A stretch of DNA of 64,000 bases from Bacteroidales bacterium (GTDB taxonomy: Bacteria; Bacteroidota; Bacteroidia; Bacteroidales; Bacteroidaceae). The stretch covers positions 56,411 to 120,410 of the forward strand of contig SUXN01000001.1 of NCBI GenBank assembly GCA_015060965.1, in the 5' to 3' direction. The position numbers and the translations under genes were made by a program. Below are positions 17,488 to 25,539 of the stretch, piece by piece; positions within the stretch are counted from its first letter, which is position 1; each line of letters starts with the position of its first letter. Below the pieces are notes generated by a model. It made no database searches, was not told the origin of the DNA, and saw nothing but the letters and a program-made list of their open reading frames with translations.

Positions 17488-20445
17488 TTATTCGTTAACA
17501 ATACCTTCCGTCGGTATCTTTTTCTCTTTTTTTGCTTTTCTGTCCGTCAACTTGTTCATCCTCTCCTTTTTCTTGTCATCCTTTTTCTCGGTCTTGCTCT
17601 CTTCTTTTTCCTTTACCTCCTCTTCTTCTTTCTTCCTGTCGCCGTATCCGGGCTCGTCAAGGGTGTATCCGTCAATCTCAAGTTCGGATATTCCCAAAAA
17701 GTTCTCTTCGTAGAACCTTGTGTAGTCGCCGAAGGTATAGTATTGTAATAACAACCCAAGGTTGGTTTTTGATATTATGAATGAGTGTATTCCTTCGAGC
17801 AGTCTTGCTGTTTCGCCGTTTTCATAGAGTCTCTTGCGGTAGACGAATGCCTCGTCGAAGTTCAAGAACTCCTTTACCTCAAAGAGTGTTATCTCGGCCT
17901 GACGCTCGAATGTCATCTCGAAGTTGCGCACCATATACCTGGCAAAGTTGTAGCGGGCCATCTCAAAGAGCAGACGCTTCTCGTCGAGTGAGTCGTTGGG
18001 GAAGGCAAGCACGAAGTAATACGGTTCGTTGCGCTCTGCCACGAACGGTGGCAGGCTGTCAATACCGCTCTTTATGGTGCCGTCGGCCTTGCGGTCCCAT
18101 ATTGATGTCGATATGCCGCTCTGCAGCAGACGCCCCTCCTTAATGCCGGTAGAGATCTCCTTGGCCATCAGGCTTATGCTGTCGTTGGGGAAGTAACCTA
18201 CAATCTCGCCCAATGCTTTCAGGGCCTCATCCTGCTTGCCTCCGTAGAGCTTTGACATGGCGTCAATAAACATGAAGCGTGCACGGTGGCTGCCCTTTGG
18301 GTATTTTTCGGCGGCAATGCTGTTCTCCTCCTCGACCAGGCTGTACTCCTGGTTGGTGTAGTGCGTATATGCCTTCACGTACATCGAGTCTTCATTGTGC
18401 TTGCGTGTTGCAGTGCTCTCGAAAAAGTCGGGCTGCTGGATCATCTTCGTGGTTGTGCTGTCGGGGTAGTGCAGCATGAGCAGGTTCTTGTAGTGTTCGG
18501 CCTTCTCGGGCTCGTCCCATCTTGAACATGCCATGAACAGGTTGAAGTATGTGTCGGCCATGCGCTCGAATTCAGGATAGTCATTGACAACCCTCTCAAG
18601 GTTCTTTATGGTCATCTTCTTGTCGTTGACCTTCTCCTTGAACCTCACTCCCGACTCGAAGAGCGCATCGCGCAGTGCAGTGTGTGCCATCTCTTTCTCC
18701 TCGTCGCTGCGGGGTATCTGCTGCGTGTAGTACTCGCGCGTGGTGGGGTCGGTCGACAGTTTCTCTTCCTCAAGTTCCTCGTCGGTCAACAGCAGGCTGT
18801 CGCTGCCTGCGAGCAGTGTGCTGTCCATTGCAAGTGAGTCCGGCATTATACTGTCTGATGGGATTGTGTCATTACCTGTGGGCAATGTTATTCCATTGCT
18901 GAATCGCCAGTAATCCTTCAGTTCCCTGTCGCCCCACTGTTGCTTGAAGGCGCTTATTCCCTGCGATACCAGTTTTTTGTTGTAGAAGTACCACTGCTGC
19001 TTTTCCAACGGGTCGTTCAGTGTCATGTCGGCCATATTGCCGGCTTTGTCAAGAGCACTTCCTCCGCTCTCGCGCTCCATCTTCTTCTCTTCCTTCTTCT
19101 TCAGCTCCTCAAGGCGCTTGGCCTCTTCAATAAGTTCGTCGATGATGGGGTTGAGTTTCTCGGGCGGTAGGGTACTCCAATAGAGGAGCTCGCTCTGCTT
19201 TTCGACAATGTCGGTGTAGCTTATGACTTCGCCTAATGTCTCGCTGCGGAACTTTGCTTCTTCATACCCTGCGGTATTCTCGTTTATCATTGCCACTGCC
19301 TTGCCGTAGTTCTCGTGCGCCTTGGAGAACTTCTCTTTTTCCCAGTAGATACCGGCAAGTGACAGGTGTATCATACCTGTACCGTATCCGCTTGCCGAGC
19401 CTTCGGCCACGCCCGTCTCGTAGGCTTTTATGGCCTCCGTCGTGTCCTTACGGCTCATATGGATATTGCCTATTGCATAGTATATCTGTGACAGATACTC
19501 CTCGTTCTTCGGGGAACGTGCCATTCTCTTGAGCTTACGCAGAATCTTCTTGTGGTTCTCGTCGGTAGCAGTCTCCGTCTGACGTATGCGGGCATTGAAT
19601 TCGAGCTCGTATGGCGGGCTCTTTGAGATTGTCTTGCCGAAACTCTTGTAGGCGGCCTTCTTGTCCCCTGTCAGTGCGTAAAGCTGTCCCAACAGGTAAT
19701 ATTCGCGTGCCTTGTCCAGGCTCGTGGCGCCACGGCGTTTCATGCCTTTCTGAATGTAGGGGATAGCCTCCTCGAACCTCTGCTGTTTCAGCAGGAGGTT
19801 GCCTTTGGCATGTGCGTACTCCTCGTCAAGGCTGTTAGGGACAGTGTCGCGCTGTGTGCGCTGCAGAATATCCTCGGCCTCATACAGCCAGTCAAGTTCG
19901 CTGTAACACTTTGCCAGATTTATGCGGGCCTGCGCTACAATGTCGGGGTCGTTCTCATAGAGCCTGCTTATGTATATGAATGTGCTGGCAGCCTCGGTAA
20001 ACTCGCCTTTCTGCATCTGGGAATTTGCCATGAGGAACCATGCACGCCACAGGAACGGGTTGAACTCCTTCTGCGAGTAAAAGAGTCTCTCTTTCTGCGA
20101 CAGTTTCTTGCCTGTAGGTTTCTTGGGTTTTCTCTTTATCGAATGGTTCTTTATGGCCTTCTGGGCTTTTTCTATGGCGCGGTCGTAGTTGCCGGCTCCA
20201 AGCCCCTGTGTCTCCTTGTTGCTGATTGTGAGCAGCGGCAACTGCTCAAGATAATTGTCCTTGTGCCCGTCGGACTGCACCTTGAGGGCATCCTGATAGG
20301 CCTTGTTGCCGTTGTAGAATGTGTTGTAGCGTGCCGAGAATGCGTGGTACATACGTGTGGTGGCTGTGTTCTTCTTGCGGCTTGCACAGCCTGTTATGCC
20401 TATTATGGCAAGCAGAACAAGTATGTATGGGAAAATCCTTTTCAC
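17488..20445 (-). CDS. sprE: SprE/PorW-type TPR lipoprotein, type IX secretion and gliding component
   Basis: Large periplasmic lipoprotein, 985 residues. The signal peptide ends in GITGC (Cys20). Repeated TPR units run from about 45 to 450 (NPFLWRAWFLMANSQMQKGE, YYLLGQLYALTGD, YAIGNIHMSRKD), then a charged Glu/Lys helix, a Ser/Thr/Asp-rich linker with many L-L-D repeats (about 505-560), a second TPR block, and a highly charged Lys/Glu tail. This matches SprE/PorW, which is required for type IX secretion. The start codon is GTG (20445): the only in-frame start, with a stop five codons upstream. First gene of the sprE-porX-tsaE operon. Bacteroides-type genomes that lack full T9SS also keep relatives, so presence alone does not prove secretion. 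Confidence 0.85.
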   Translation of the reverse strand: MKRIFPYILVLLAIIGITGCASRKKNTATTRMYHAFSARYNTFYNGNKAYQDALKVQSDGHKDNYLEQLPLLTISNKETQGLGAGNYDRAIEKAQKAIKNHSIKRKPKKPTGKKLSQKERLFYSQKEFNPFLWRAWFLMANSQMQKGEFTEAASTFIYISRLYENDPDIVAQARINLAKCYSELDWLYEAEDILQRTQRDTVPNSLDEEYAHAKGNLLLKQQRFEEAIPYIQKGMKRRGATSLDKAREYYLLGQLYALTGDKKAAYKSFGKTISKSPPYELEFNARIRQTETATDENHKKILRKLKRMARSPKNEEYLSQIYYAIGNIHMSRKDTTEAIKAYETGVAEGSASGYGTGMIHLSLAGIYWEKEKFSKAHENYGKAVAMINENTAGYEEAKFRSETLGEVISYTDIVEKQSELLYWSTLPPEKLNPIIDELIEEAKRLEELKKKEEKKMERESGGSALDKAGNMADMTLNDPLEKQQWYFYNKKLVSQGISAFKQQWGDRELKDYWRFSNGITLPTGNDTIPSDSIMPDSLAMDSTLLAGSDSLLLTDEELEEEKLSTDPTTREYYTQQIPRSDEEKEMAHTALRDALFESGVRFKEKVNDKKMTIKNLERVVNDYPEFERMADTYFNLFMACSRWDEPEKAEHYKNLLMLHYPDSTTTKMIQQPDFFESTATRKHNEDSMYVKAYTHYTNQEYSLVEEENSIAAEKYPKGSHRARFMFIDAMSKLYGGKQDEALKALGEIVGYFPNDSISLMAKEISTGIKEGRLLQSGISTSIWDRKADGTIKSGIDSLPPFVAERNEPYYFVLAFPNDSLDEKRLLFEMARYNFARYMVRNFEMTFERQAEITLFEVKEFLNFDEAFVYRKRLYENGETARLLEGIHSFIISKTNLGLLLQYYTFGDYTRFYEENFLGISELEIDGYTLDEPGYGDRKKEEEEVKEKEESKTEKKDDKKKERMNKLTDRKAKKEKKIPTEGIVNE

Positions 20446-20518
20446 GCGATGACAGTTTGATTATAATATTAACTGAAAAAATGGTTTTTTATTGCCTTCT
20501 TTGTCTGTACGGTGGAAT

Positions 20519-20887
20519 TTACTGCAACATCAACAGAACTTCATCCTTTACTTCGGAAGGCAGCTCAATGCCACGTGTCTGCAGGCAGTGCACCCACAGG
20601 TCAATCTCCTCGCTCTTCATGGTGTAGAGCACCTGGCGGAACTCTTCGATTTCTTCGTCAGTGTATGTTCCCTGCTCCCTGCCTTTGAACCGGTCCAGTT
20701 CCTCGTCATCAAAATAAAGGTTGTCATAGCCCTTGTCACATACAGTGTGCTTGCCGCAACATACGCCGTCTACAGGGGTGTGGTCATGATGTTCTTCGGC
20801 TATGGGGCTGTTCTTGCTGAACTGCTTGAGCAACAGGAAACCTGCCACTAAAAAAGCCGATATTACAATTAGTACGATTGTGTTCAT
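20519..20887 (-). CDS. Small membrane-anchored protein with CCGKHxxC motif, unknown function
   Basis: A 122-residue protein with one N-terminal membrane helix (residues 2-20), a His/Cys-rich patch around 31-52 (EEHHDH then VCCGKHTVC), and an acidic soluble part with FDDEELDRF and a C-terminal ELPSEVKDEVLLML. The Cys/His cluster could bind a metal or haem group; I cannot name the family, although the layout is that of a conserved Bacteroidales protein. ATG 20887 is chosen over an upstream in-frame ATG because the -7-like TACCTTTG (20921-20928, minus strand) lies between them and because the helix then begins at the N-terminus. Confidence 0.75.
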   Translation of the reverse strand: MNTIVLIVISAFLVAGFLLLKQFSKNSPIAEEHHDHTPVDGVCCGKHTVCDKGYDNLYFDDEELDRFKGREQGTYTDEEIEEFRQVLYTMKSEEIDLWVHCLQTRGIELPSEVKDEVLLMLQ

Positions 20888-20920
20888 CTTTGAAAAATGT
20901 GCCGTCTTTGGGTTTGTATG

Positions 20921-20928
20921 CAAAGGTA
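20921..20928 (-). promoter_or_regulatory. -7 element of the CCGKH protein gene
   Basis: TACCTTTG on the minus strand, an exact TAnnTTTG match 34 bases before the ATG. No clear -33 TTTG at the right distance was found, so confidence is moderate. The rest of the 348-base intergenic region is AT-rich and holds the AAATGACA cluster and FKBP promoter. Confidence 0.45.
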
Positions 20929-21036
20929 GCAATTAAATTGACTCCCCGGCTTTATATTATATATATTTTACTATATAATTATTTATTTGGCCAGTGTTTG
21001 TATAAAAACCGCATGAAATTTAATCCTTTGGCTTTA

Positions 21037-21209
21037 AAAATGACAAAATGCCATGCTTGTGATATGGGCGTCTTTTTGCCTGTAAATGACAAAAGTTGTC
21101 TTTTTCGTTTAAAAAAGCTGTCATTTTGTTGCGTATTACGAATAATAAATTGTATCTTCGCTCTGTTTTGTTGAATAGGCAGACTCTTGTCTAAAATAGC
21201 AAAATGACA
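21037..21209. promoter_or_regulatory. Cluster of AAATGACA motifs over the FKBP promoter
   Basis: The motif (A)AAATGACA occurs at 21037-21045, 21084-21091 (AAATGACA), inverted at 21119-21127, and at 21201-21209. Three of the four match a 9-base AAAATGACA exactly. The inverted copy overlaps the -33 region of the FKBP promoter and the last copy lies in the leader. This looks like an operator for a dimeric regulator. The repeats are seen; the function is inferred. Confidence 0.5.
21124..21160 (+). promoter_or_regulatory. Promoter of the FKBP operon
   Basis: TTTTGTTG (21124-21131) and -7 TATCTTCG (21153-21160), 21 bases apart, matching the Bacteroidota TTTG/TAnnTTyG pattern. Transcription would start near 21167 and leave a leader of about 70 bases. 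Confidence 0.65.
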
Positions 21210-21235
21210 GTATTAACATAAATGACTAAAGTATA

Positions 21236-21820
21236 ATGGATAAATTTAGCTATGGCCTTGGAATGGGAATAGGCCAGAATTTACTTTCAATGGGAGTTAA
21301 GGATATGAGCGTTGAGGATTTCATCAAGGGCATCAGTGACGTTCTGGCAGGCAACAAGACTGAAATCACACATACAGAAGCACAGAAGGTTGTCAACGAG
21401 CATTTCCAGAAACTGGCTGAGGAGGCTTATGCTGTAAACAAGGAGGCGGGAGAGAAATTCCTTGCTGATAATGCAAAGAAAGAGGGTGTTGTTGTACTCC
21501 CAAGCGGCCTGCAGTATGAGGTGCTTGCCGAGGGTAATGGCAAGAAACCTTCAGCAACCGACCGTGTACAGTGCCACTATGAAGGTACTCTCATTGACGG
21601 TACAATCTTCGACAGCTCAATCAAGCGCGGAGAGCCTGCCGTTTTTGGCGTAAACCAGGTAATCAGAGGTTGGGTCGAGGCGCTCCAACTCATGCAGGAG
21701 GGCGCAAAATGGCGTCTTTATATCCCTTACGATATGGCTTATGGCGAGCATGGTGCCGGAGAGATGATTCCTCCTTATAGTGCACTCGTGTTTGATGTAG
21801 AGTTGATAAAGGTTCTCTGA
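21236..21820 (+). CDS. FKBP-type peptidyl-prolyl isomerase, cytoplasmic
   Basis: Prolyl isomerase of 194 residues with no signal peptide. The N-terminal helical dimerisation part (FkpA/FklB-like, about 1-85) precedes a C-terminal FKBP domain (about 90-194). The domain keeps the active-site residues of the family: HYEG, IFDSS, KRGEPAVF, NQVIRGW, MAYGE, ALVFDVELI. It is followed after 7 bases by a second, lipidated FKBP, so the pair serves two compartments from one transcript. Confidence 0.93.
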   Translation: MDKFSYGLGMGIGQNLLSMGVKDMSVEDFIKGISDVLAGNKTEITHTEAQKVVNEHFQKLAEEAYAVNKEAGEKFLADNAKKEGVVVLPSGLQYEVLAEGNGKKPSATDRVQCHYEGTLIDGTIFDSSIKRGEPAVFGVNQVIRGWVEALQLMQEGAKWRLYIPYDMAYGEHGAGEMIPPYSALVFDVELIKVL

Positions 21821-21827
21821 TAACACA

Positions 21828-22658
21828 ATGAAAAGGCTTGCCAGAATAATAATATTTGGAGTCCTTATTTATGTAGGGTGGTTCGCTGCCCTACACGGGT
21901 GCTCCAAGTCGGGTGAGGTGACACTGAAGAATGTCGATGATTCACTATCGTATTCTGTCAGTATGCTCGTGTCAGAGGACCTGCCAAAGATGATGGTTGA
22001 GAAAGGAATCGATTCTACAACTGTCGACGATTTTCTGCGCGGGGTGCGTGCGGCCTTTCCGCTCGACGATTCACCCGAGTCACAGGCATATATGAACGGA
22101 GTGTTGGTTGCAGTAGAGGCCATTGATATGCTTGATAAGGCCAATAGGGCAATTTACCCCGATGAAAAGGAGAAAAAAGTGAACCGTGAACTTTTTGTCG
22201 AAGGTATTGTCGCTGCAGCTACAGAGAATAACGAGGTGATGGATATGGCTTCTGCCATAGAGTTCTACAACCTCCACGTCTTCCGTTCACGCAGTGAGCA
22301 GTTCATCCGTGAGAATGCAGCCCGTCCCGGTGTCGTCACTCTCCCCAGTGGAGTACAGTATAAGGCAAGTGTTATGGGTGATGGCGAAAAGGCCAAGTAT
22401 GGTGGTACGTTAAAATGTATCTATAAAGGAACATATCCTAACGGTGCGGTCTTTGACTCTTCGCGTGGCGAAGTGGTGGAACTTGAGGTCAGCGATCTTG
22501 TGCCAGGTCTTGCAGAGGTTGTGATGACTCTTCCTGCCGGAACTCAGTGTATGGTGTATGTACCCTGGGAACTTGCCTACGGTGCAAAAGGGACAGGCAA
22601 GATATCCCCATATAGCGCATTGGTATACGACATAGAGATAGTTGACACAGGAAAATGA
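21828..22658 (+). CDS. FKBP-type isomerase-like lipoprotein with altered active site
   Basis: 276 residues. N-terminal membrane helix with lipobox ALHGC (Cys25), so an envelope lipoprotein facing the periplasm. An FkpA-like helical region (about 35-165) is followed by an FKBP domain (about 170-276). The domain keeps IYKG, VFDSS and LAYGAKG, but the NQVIxGW strand reads SDLVPGL: the active-site Trp is Leu, and the Phe of the GEP-x-F strand is replaced (VELEV). Isomerase activity may be weak, leaving a chaperone role. Cotranscribed with the cytoplasmic FKBP. Confidence 0.88.
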   Translation: MKRLARIIIFGVLIYVGWFAALHGCSKSGEVTLKNVDDSLSYSVSMLVSEDLPKMMVEKGIDSTTVDDFLRGVRAAFPLDDSPESQAYMNGVLVAVEAIDMLDKANRAIYPDEKEKKVNRELFVEGIVAAATENNEVMDMASAIEFYNLHVFRSRSEQFIRENAARPGVVTLPSGVQYKASVMGDGEKAKYGGTLKCIYKGTYPNGAVFDSSRGEVVELEVSDLVPGLAEVVMTLPAGTQCMVYVPWELAYGAKGTGKISPYSALVYDIEIVDTGK

Positions 22659-22704
22659 TGGAAGTCTTGCTTTTTAAGAAAAATATATAACTAACTATAA
22701 TACA

Positions 22705-23172
22705 ATGAAAAATATTGAATGTAAGGTCGATGCGCTCGACATGAAAATTCTGAACATCATCTCAAAGGATGCCAGAATACCCTTCCGTAACGTGGCTGAA
22801 TTGTGTGGTGTATCACGCGCGGCAATCCATCTGCGTGTGCAGCACCTGATTGATATGGGTATTATCTCCGGCTCGAGCTACGAGATTGACGTGCGTCGAC
22901 TTGGTTACAAGACCTGCACCTTCATCGGCATACGCCTTGAGCGTGGCTCGATGTACAAGGAGGTAGTGGAGCGTCTGCGCGAGATTCCCGAGGTGGTAGA
23001 GTGCTGTTACACCACAGGTCCCTACTCAATCCTTGCAAAGATGTATTCTCATGATAATGAGCATCTTATGCAGTTGCTGAACGGTCGCGTGCAGGATATC
23101 CCCGGTGTGGTGAGCACCGAGACAATGATTGTCCTTGACAACAGTATCAAACGTAATATGCCGATGGAGTAA
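22705..23172 (+). CDS. Lrp/AsnC-family transcriptional regulator
   Basis: DNA-binding regulator of 155 residues. The N-terminal winged helix-turn-helix (about 8-60: LDMKILNIISKDARIPFRNV, then the recognition-helix region GVSRAAIHLRVQHL) is followed by the RAM effector-binding beta-alpha sandwich (about 68-150, with VVECCYTTGPYSILAKMYS). These proteins sense amino acids. It starts 46 bases after the FKBP lipoprotein gene, so it may share that transcript, and it is followed by a terminator and the C26-M19 peptidase fusion, a plausible target. Regulation of either neighbour is an inference. Confidence 0.93.
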   Translation: MKNIECKVDALDMKILNIISKDARIPFRNVAELCGVSRAAIHLRVQHLIDMGIISGSSYEIDVRRLGYKTCTFIGIRLERGSMYKEVVERLREIPEVVECCYTTGPYSILAKMYSHDNEHLMQLLNGRVQDIPGVVSTETMIVLDNSIKRNMPME

Positions 23173-23199
23173 GCTCCGTCCGATGGATTAACTCTGTTA

Positions 23200-23235
23200 C
23201 CCCGCACAACAACGCCTTGTGGCTATTGTGCGGGG
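23200..23235 (+). terminator. Terminator after the Lrp-type gene
   Basis: CCCCGCACAA (23200-23209) pairs perfectly with TTGTGCGGGG (23226-23235) across a 16-base loop and is followed by TTTCTTC. It overlaps an in-frame GTG at 23219 that could be mistaken for the start of the next gene. Confidence 0.7.
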
Positions 23236-23254
23236 TTTCTTCAAATCAGTGAAC

Positions 23255-25024
23255 ATGAGTGTAGATAAATTCGATGTGCGTGCGGAGTTCGAGGCGCTGC
23301 ATAAATCATATCCTTCATGGGAGAAGCGTCCTGTTGTGGGTATAACGGCCAACTTCCGTGACGGCAATGCTGCTCTTGCCGAGGCTTATTATACGTCTGT
23401 TCTTGAGGCAGGTGCAACTCCGCTGATAATTCCTCCTTATACTTGTCGTGAAGCGTTGCTTGAGACATTGGAACATATTGATGCACTCCTGCTGACAGGC
23501 GGTGCGGATATCGACCCCCGATATATGAACGAGGAGCCCGATTACAGTCTGCTCCATTCCATAAACCCCAAACGCGATGAGCAGGAGATTCTGTTGACTC
23601 TGCTTGCCGAGGCCCGTTCTATGCCCGTTCTCGGTATCTGCCGTGGTGTGCAGACGCTTGCTGTGGCATTGGGCGGAAAGGTTTACCAGGACCAGACGGC
23701 AGGGATGGGTACCGAACTGCTTGTGCATGACCAGGAACCCGTTGAACGCCATGTGGCAACACACTCCGTGTCGCTTTTGGACGGTAGCTTGCTCTCAAGG
23801 ATATTCGGAACAGGTAATATTGAGGTAAACACGTTTCATCATCAGTCGGTGAGTGCCGTGCCGCCGCGCTTTGTGGTGAATGCAGTGGCGCCCGACGGTG
23901 TCATCGAGGGAATGGAGGCTGTTGACGGTCGTTCCATCATAGGAGTGCAGTGGCATCCCGAGTCGTTCATAATGAACGGTGACCGCTGTATGATGCCGCT
24001 GTTCAAGTGGTTGGTGGATGAGGCGTCGCTCTACCGCAGGACCAAGGAACTCCATGCAAGGATTCTCTCCGTCGACTCGCATTGCGATACCCCCATGCTG
24101 TTCGCCCGGGGGTACAGGCTTGAGGAGCGCAGCAATATTGCACTTGTCGACCTTCACAAGATGCGCGAGGGCTTGCTTGATGTCTCTACCATGGTGGCGT
24201 ATATCCCGCAAGGAGCGCGTGATGAGGCATCGCTTACAGATGCAACGGCAATGGCCGAGGAACTGCTTCAAGGAATAGTCGGCAGGGTAGAGGCAAATGC
24301 ACAGTACGTGGCCCTGTGCGATAATCCAAAGGAACTTGCAGAGCTTAAAAAGTGCGGTAAAAAGGTCATTATGCGCGGCATTGAGAATGGCTATGCGGTA
24401 GGCAAGGATCTTTCTCTTGTGGAGCATTTCCGCAAAATGGGTGTCGTGTATATGACTCTCTGTCATAACGGTGACAATGATATATGCGATTCGGCACGCG
24501 GTACCGGAGAGCACGGCGGCTTGAGCCTCTTCGGTAAGGAGGTTGTCAAAGAGATGAACAGGGTGGGGATGCTCATAGACCTGTCCCACGCGGCAGAATC
24601 GACTTTCTACGATGTCCTTGAGTGCAGTACGCGGCCTGTCGTATGCTCACACTCTTCGTGTAGGGCTCTGTGCGACCATCCGCGCAACCTCACCGACGGG
24701 CAGCTGAAGGCGATTGCAGCAAAGGGCGGTGTGGTTCAGGTTACAATGTACAGCGGTTTCCTGTGCAAGGAGGGAGAGGCGACGCTTGCCGACTTCATCC
24801 GTCATCTTGAGCACGCGATAGCTGTGGCAGGTATTGACCATGTAGGCATAGGGACAGACTTTGACGGTGACGGTACGGTGATTGGCTGTGCCGATGCGTC
24901 GCAGCTGAAGAACGTGACAAGGGAACTGCTGCGCCGTGGTTACAGTGAATGTGACATAGAGAAAATATGGGGCGGCAACTGGCTCAGGGTGATGACCCGG
25001 GTGCAGGAGGTCAATGGAATTTAA
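23255..25024 (+). CDS. Fusion of class I glutamine-amidotransferase-like (C26) hydrolase and M19 membrane dipeptidase
   Basis: 589 residues in two enzyme halves. Residues 1-260: C26/PuuD-like gamma-glutamyl hydrolase fold with TGGADIDPR, nucleophile elbow LGICRGVQ (Cys129), and VQWHPE (His/Glu near 232-234). Residues 265-589: renal-dipeptidase-like M19 zinc domain with DSHCDTP (metal His and Asp), RGIENGYAVG (bridging Glu), SHSS and CDHPRN (His ligands), HVGIGTDFDGDG. Both sets of catalytic residues are intact. The likely job is stepwise breakdown of gamma-glutamyl peptides: the first half frees the gamma-glutamyl group, the second splits the dipeptide. ATG 23255 is preferred over an in-frame GTG buried in the upstream terminator. 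No signal peptide is visible, so it is probably cytoplasmic. Confidence 0.9.
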   Translation: MSVDKFDVRAEFEALHKSYPSWEKRPVVGITANFRDGNAALAEAYYTSVLEAGATPLIIPPYTCREALLETLEHIDALLLTGGADIDPRYMNEEPDYSLLHSINPKRDEQEILLTLLAEARSMPVLGICRGVQTLAVALGGKVYQDQTAGMGTELLVHDQEPVERHVATHSVSLLDGSLLSRIFGTGNIEVNTFHHQSVSAVPPRFVVNAVAPDGVIEGMEAVDGRSIIGVQWHPESFIMNGDRCMMPLFKWLVDEASLYRRTKELHARILSVDSHCDTPMLFARGYRLEERSNIALVDLHKMREGLLDVSTMVAYIPQGARDEASLTDATAMAEELLQGIVGRVEANAQYVALCDNPKELAELKKCGKKVIMRGIENGYAVGKDLSLVEHFRKMGVVYMTLCHNGDNDICDSARGTGEHGGLSLFGKEVVKEMNRVGMLIDLSHAAESTFYDVLECSTRPVVCSHSSCRALCDHPRNLTDGQLKAIAAKGGVVQVTMYSGFLCKEGEATLADFIRHLEHAIAVAGIDHVGIGTDFDGDGTVIGCADASQLKNVTRELLRRGYSECDIEKIWGGNWLRVMTRVQEVNGI

Positions 25025-25027
25025 AGT

Positions 25028-25061
25028 AAAGGCCTTGTAATCGTACGGTTACAAGGCCTTT
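25028..25061 (+). terminator. Terminator after the C26-M19 fusion gene
   Basis: AAAGGCCTTGTAA (25028-25040) pairs with TTACAAGGCCTTT (25049-25061) across an 8-base, partly self-complementary loop. It begins 4 bases after the stop and is followed by a pyrimidine-rich tail. Confidence 0.8.
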
Positions 25062-25141
25062 CTATTGTATGTGCTTTTGCGGATTTAGGTTGCGTTTGAT
25101 CCGGAATTTTTGCAAAATATTGCGCAATTGTCTCTAAAAAC

Positions 25142-25179
25142 AAAAAGCATCGACAACCGTTTGATTATCAATGCTTTTG
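25142..25179 (-). terminator. Terminator of the tRNA-Pro gene
   Basis: On the minus strand, CAAAAGCAT (rc of 25171-25179) pairs with ATGCTTTTTG (rc of 25141-25150, one bulge) and the message then runs into T-rich sequence (rc of 25133-25146). The stem is AT-rich, so strength is moderate. Confidence 0.5.
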
Positions 25180-25184
25180 TTCAG

Positions 25185-25259
25185 TCGGGATGACTGGATT
25201 CGAACCAGCGACCACACGCCCCCCAGACGCGTACTCTAACCGGGCTGAGCTACATCCCG
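25185..25259 (-). tRNA. tRNA-Pro (anticodon GGG)
   Basis: 75 bases folding as a full cloverleaf on the minus strand. The acceptor stem CGGGATG pairs with CATCCCG and the discriminator base is A; D-arm GCTC/GAGT; anticodon loop CTGGGGG with anticodon GGG; T-arm CTGGTTCGAATCCAG. CCA is not encoded. It reads CCC and CCU proline codons. It has its own promoter and terminator and stands alone between protein genes. Confidence 0.93.
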
Positions 25260-25274
25260 TTCTGTTTGCGAGTG

Positions 25275-25304
25275 CAAAGGTATGAATAATTTGTGAATAA
25301 ACAA
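25275..25304 (-). promoter_or_regulatory. Promoter of tRNA-Pro
   Basis: Minus-strand -7 TACCTTTG (25275-25282) with TTG at 25302-25304, spacing exactly 19. The initiation site would be about 8-10 bases before the mature tRNA 5' end. The remaining 230 bases up to the next gene are AT-rich, and I see only a weak TA-rich candidate for the CotH gene promoter. Confidence 0.7.
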
Positions 25305-25539
25305 CAATGTTCGGGAAAATATTTTTGTTGGTGTCAAAAACTTTCCTTTGTAGAACCTTGAGATAGCTATATTGCGTATTAATATCTTTAATATAATTAT
25401 ATAATAAATTTATATTTATATTATTTGTCAATACCGCGGTATTTTCGTTTATTTGCGTTGTAAAATGTAAGTTATTGGATGCTCTGCTATTGGTGTACAT
25501 GCCACGGAGCATAAGGGTTGTATAATAAATAATTAGAAT

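Noticed and set aside
15479..20445. Reading SprE and PorX as proof of a complete type IX system
   Set aside because: Relatives of both occur in Bacteroidales without full T9SS; the core channel genes are not in this window.
19810..20460. A 216-codon plus-strand frame opposite sprE
   Set aside because: Lies fully antisense to the TPR lipoprotein and has Leu/Val/Cys-rich shadow composition.
20878..21174. A 98-codon plus-strand frame across the FKBP upstream region
   Set aside because: It begins inside the minus-strand gene, runs through promoter elements and repeats, and has no family features.
23219..23254. GTG start that would lengthen the C26-M19 protein by 12 residues
   Set aside because: The GTG is inside the terminator hairpin of the Lrp gene, and ATG 23255 fits the normal N-terminus.
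23795..24589. A 264-codon minus-strand frame opposite the C26-M19 gene
   Set aside because: Antisense to well-conserved catalytic regions and without recognisable motifs; His/Cys-rich shadow composition.
25260..25539. A promoter for the CotH gene in the TA-rich gap
   Set aside because: TATTATTTG at about 25416 has one base too many for TAnnTTTG and no -33 partner; not strong enough to list.
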